Shown here in pieces: positions 63,487-64,000 of a stretch of 64,000 nucleotides of DNA; the first letter of the stretch is position 1; the number at the start of each line of letters is the position of its first letter. The position numbers were made by a program, and so were the translations under genes. Origin of the DNA: Vreelandella massiliensis (GTDB taxonomy: Bacteria; Pseudomonadota; Gammaproteobacteria; Pseudomonadales; Halomonadaceae). The notes below the pieces were generated by a model. That model was not told the DNA's origin and did no database searches. It saw only the letters and a program-made list of their open reading frames with translations. The DNA lies in the NCBI RefSeq assembly GCF_900155385.1, contig NZ_LT699745.1, forward strand, positions 585,619 through 649,618, written 5' to 3'.

Positions 63487-63999
63487 ATGTCGACTCCCCA
63501 CGCCGATTTAGTGATCATTGGCACCGGCATGGCCGGTGTGGGCCTTGCGCGCGCGCTGCGCCGCGAAGGCGATACGCGCGCGCTTACCTTGATCAGCGCC
63601 GATAGCGGCGACGACTACAGCAAACCGCTGCTTTCCACCGGCTTGGGCAAAAAACTCCCCCCCGAAAAGCTCGCCCAGCGCGATGCCGGCGCACTCGCTG
63701 AAGAACTCGACGCCACCGTGCTCGCGCATACCGCCGTTACCGCCGTCGACCCAGAAGCGCGGCGCTTGACGCTTGAGGACGGCAGTGATTACGCCTTCAC
63801 CCAGCTCGTGCTGGCCACGGGCGCCGCACCCCGCGCACCCTTTGCGATTCCTAGCGACTGCGAATCTCACTGCTTCAGCGTTAACGACCTGGATGACTAC
63901 CGCCGCTTTCACCGTGCCCTCGGCCACGGCCCCGCGCGGGTGGCGATCGTGGGCGCGGGGTTGGTCGGCTGCGAGTTCGCCAACGACCTGCACGCCGGC
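63487..63999 (+). CDS. FAD-dependent pyridine nucleotide-disulfide oxidoreductase, 3' end cut off
   Basis: The first 171 residues of a reductase resembling rubredoxin/ferredoxin reductases (AlkT/RubB type). The FAD-binding Rossmann motif VIIGTGMAGVGLARAL (about 9-24) and LVLATGAAPRAP appear in order, and the NAD(P)-binding motif VAIVGAGLVGCEFANDL begins near 151. KPLLSTGLGKK is the typical active-site region of this group. The window ends inside the gene, so the partner cannot be determined; in pseudomonads similar genes lie next to rubredoxin genes, which should be looked for beyond the edge. Confidence 0.85.
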   Translation, partial: MSTPHADLVIIGTGMAGVGLARALRREGDTRALTLISADSGDDYSKPLLSTGLGKKLPPEKLAQRDAGALAEELDATVLAHTAVTAVDPEARRLTLEDGSDYAFTQLVLATGAAPRAPFAIPSDCESHCFSVNDLDDYRRFHRALGHGPARVAIVGAGLVGCEFANDLHAG

Positions 64000-64000
64000 G

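Overview
The window is GC-rich bacterial chromosome carrying ordinary gammaproteobacterial housekeeping genes. The best lineage clue is a complete teaABCD set (9552-13209): a TRAP transporter for the compatible solute ectoine with its universal-stress-protein regulator, known from Halomonas elongata. With three TRAP solute-binding proteins, an NSS Na+ symporter and overall protein character, this points to a halophilic member of the Halomonadaceae. This is inference from gene content. No rRNA or tRNA gene, CRISPR array or insertion sequence was seen.

Layout. 1-9445: malate synthase G (5' truncated), a PaaI-type thioesterase, a DUF423 protein, thiS-thiG, trmB, a GST, a strong candidate for a Fur-repressed small RNA (about 5289-5408, minus strand), an AEC transporter, a FixH-like/Sco1 pair, and an FKBP isomerase coupled to a PHB-depolymerase-like esterase. 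9552-13209: teaABCD. 13374-18864: TIGR02444 protein, ABC-F ATPase, dtd, chalcone-isomerase-like protein, tandem Usp, thiD. 18992-22197: TRAP system (QMP order) of the 2-oxoacid-binding (TakP-like) kind. 22303-25472: endonuclease-like protein, dsbA, cytochrome c4, engB. 25480-31367: HAD hydrolase, xerC, DUF484, dapF, lysA, lptM, argH. 31483-33978: a PAS-LOV-GGDEF-EAL-REC protein, a probable blue-light and phosphorelay input to c-di-GMP. 34134-38725: hemC-hemD-hemX-hemY. 38826-44258: aroQ and napEFDABC (periplasmic nitrate reductase). 44406-51902: two adjacent Fluc/CrcB genes, DUF72 protein, NSS transporter, a small unknown protein, HexR-like regulator, UvrD-type helicase, PsiE. 52009-53617: orphan TRAP binding protein and an acyl-CoA thioesterase. 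53749-61793: the phosphate regulon pstS-pstC-pstA-pstB-phoU, with cysZ, then phoB-phoR on the other strand, with recognisable Pho boxes. 61891-64000: ubiA, ubiC and the start of an FAD-dependent reductase.

Functional themes are osmolyte and organic-acid scavenging (three TRAP binding proteins), phosphate sensing and uptake (Pst plus PhoBR), nitrate respiration or redox balancing (Nap), haem synthesis (hemCDXY), lysine and arginine synthesis, and iron-responsive RNA regulation.

Data quality. The sequence contains two assembly artefacts with commercial sequencing adapters. At 26583-26720 a 67-bp inverted copy of the dapF start, a near-complete Illumina TruSeq adapter and a poly-A run replace the middle of xerC. 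At about 36831-36907 an error-rich copy of the aroQ start followed by a Nextera mosaic end sits inside hemX, with an in-frame stop just after it. Both genes are probably intact in the organism. The window should be treated as draft or metagenome-derived assembly.
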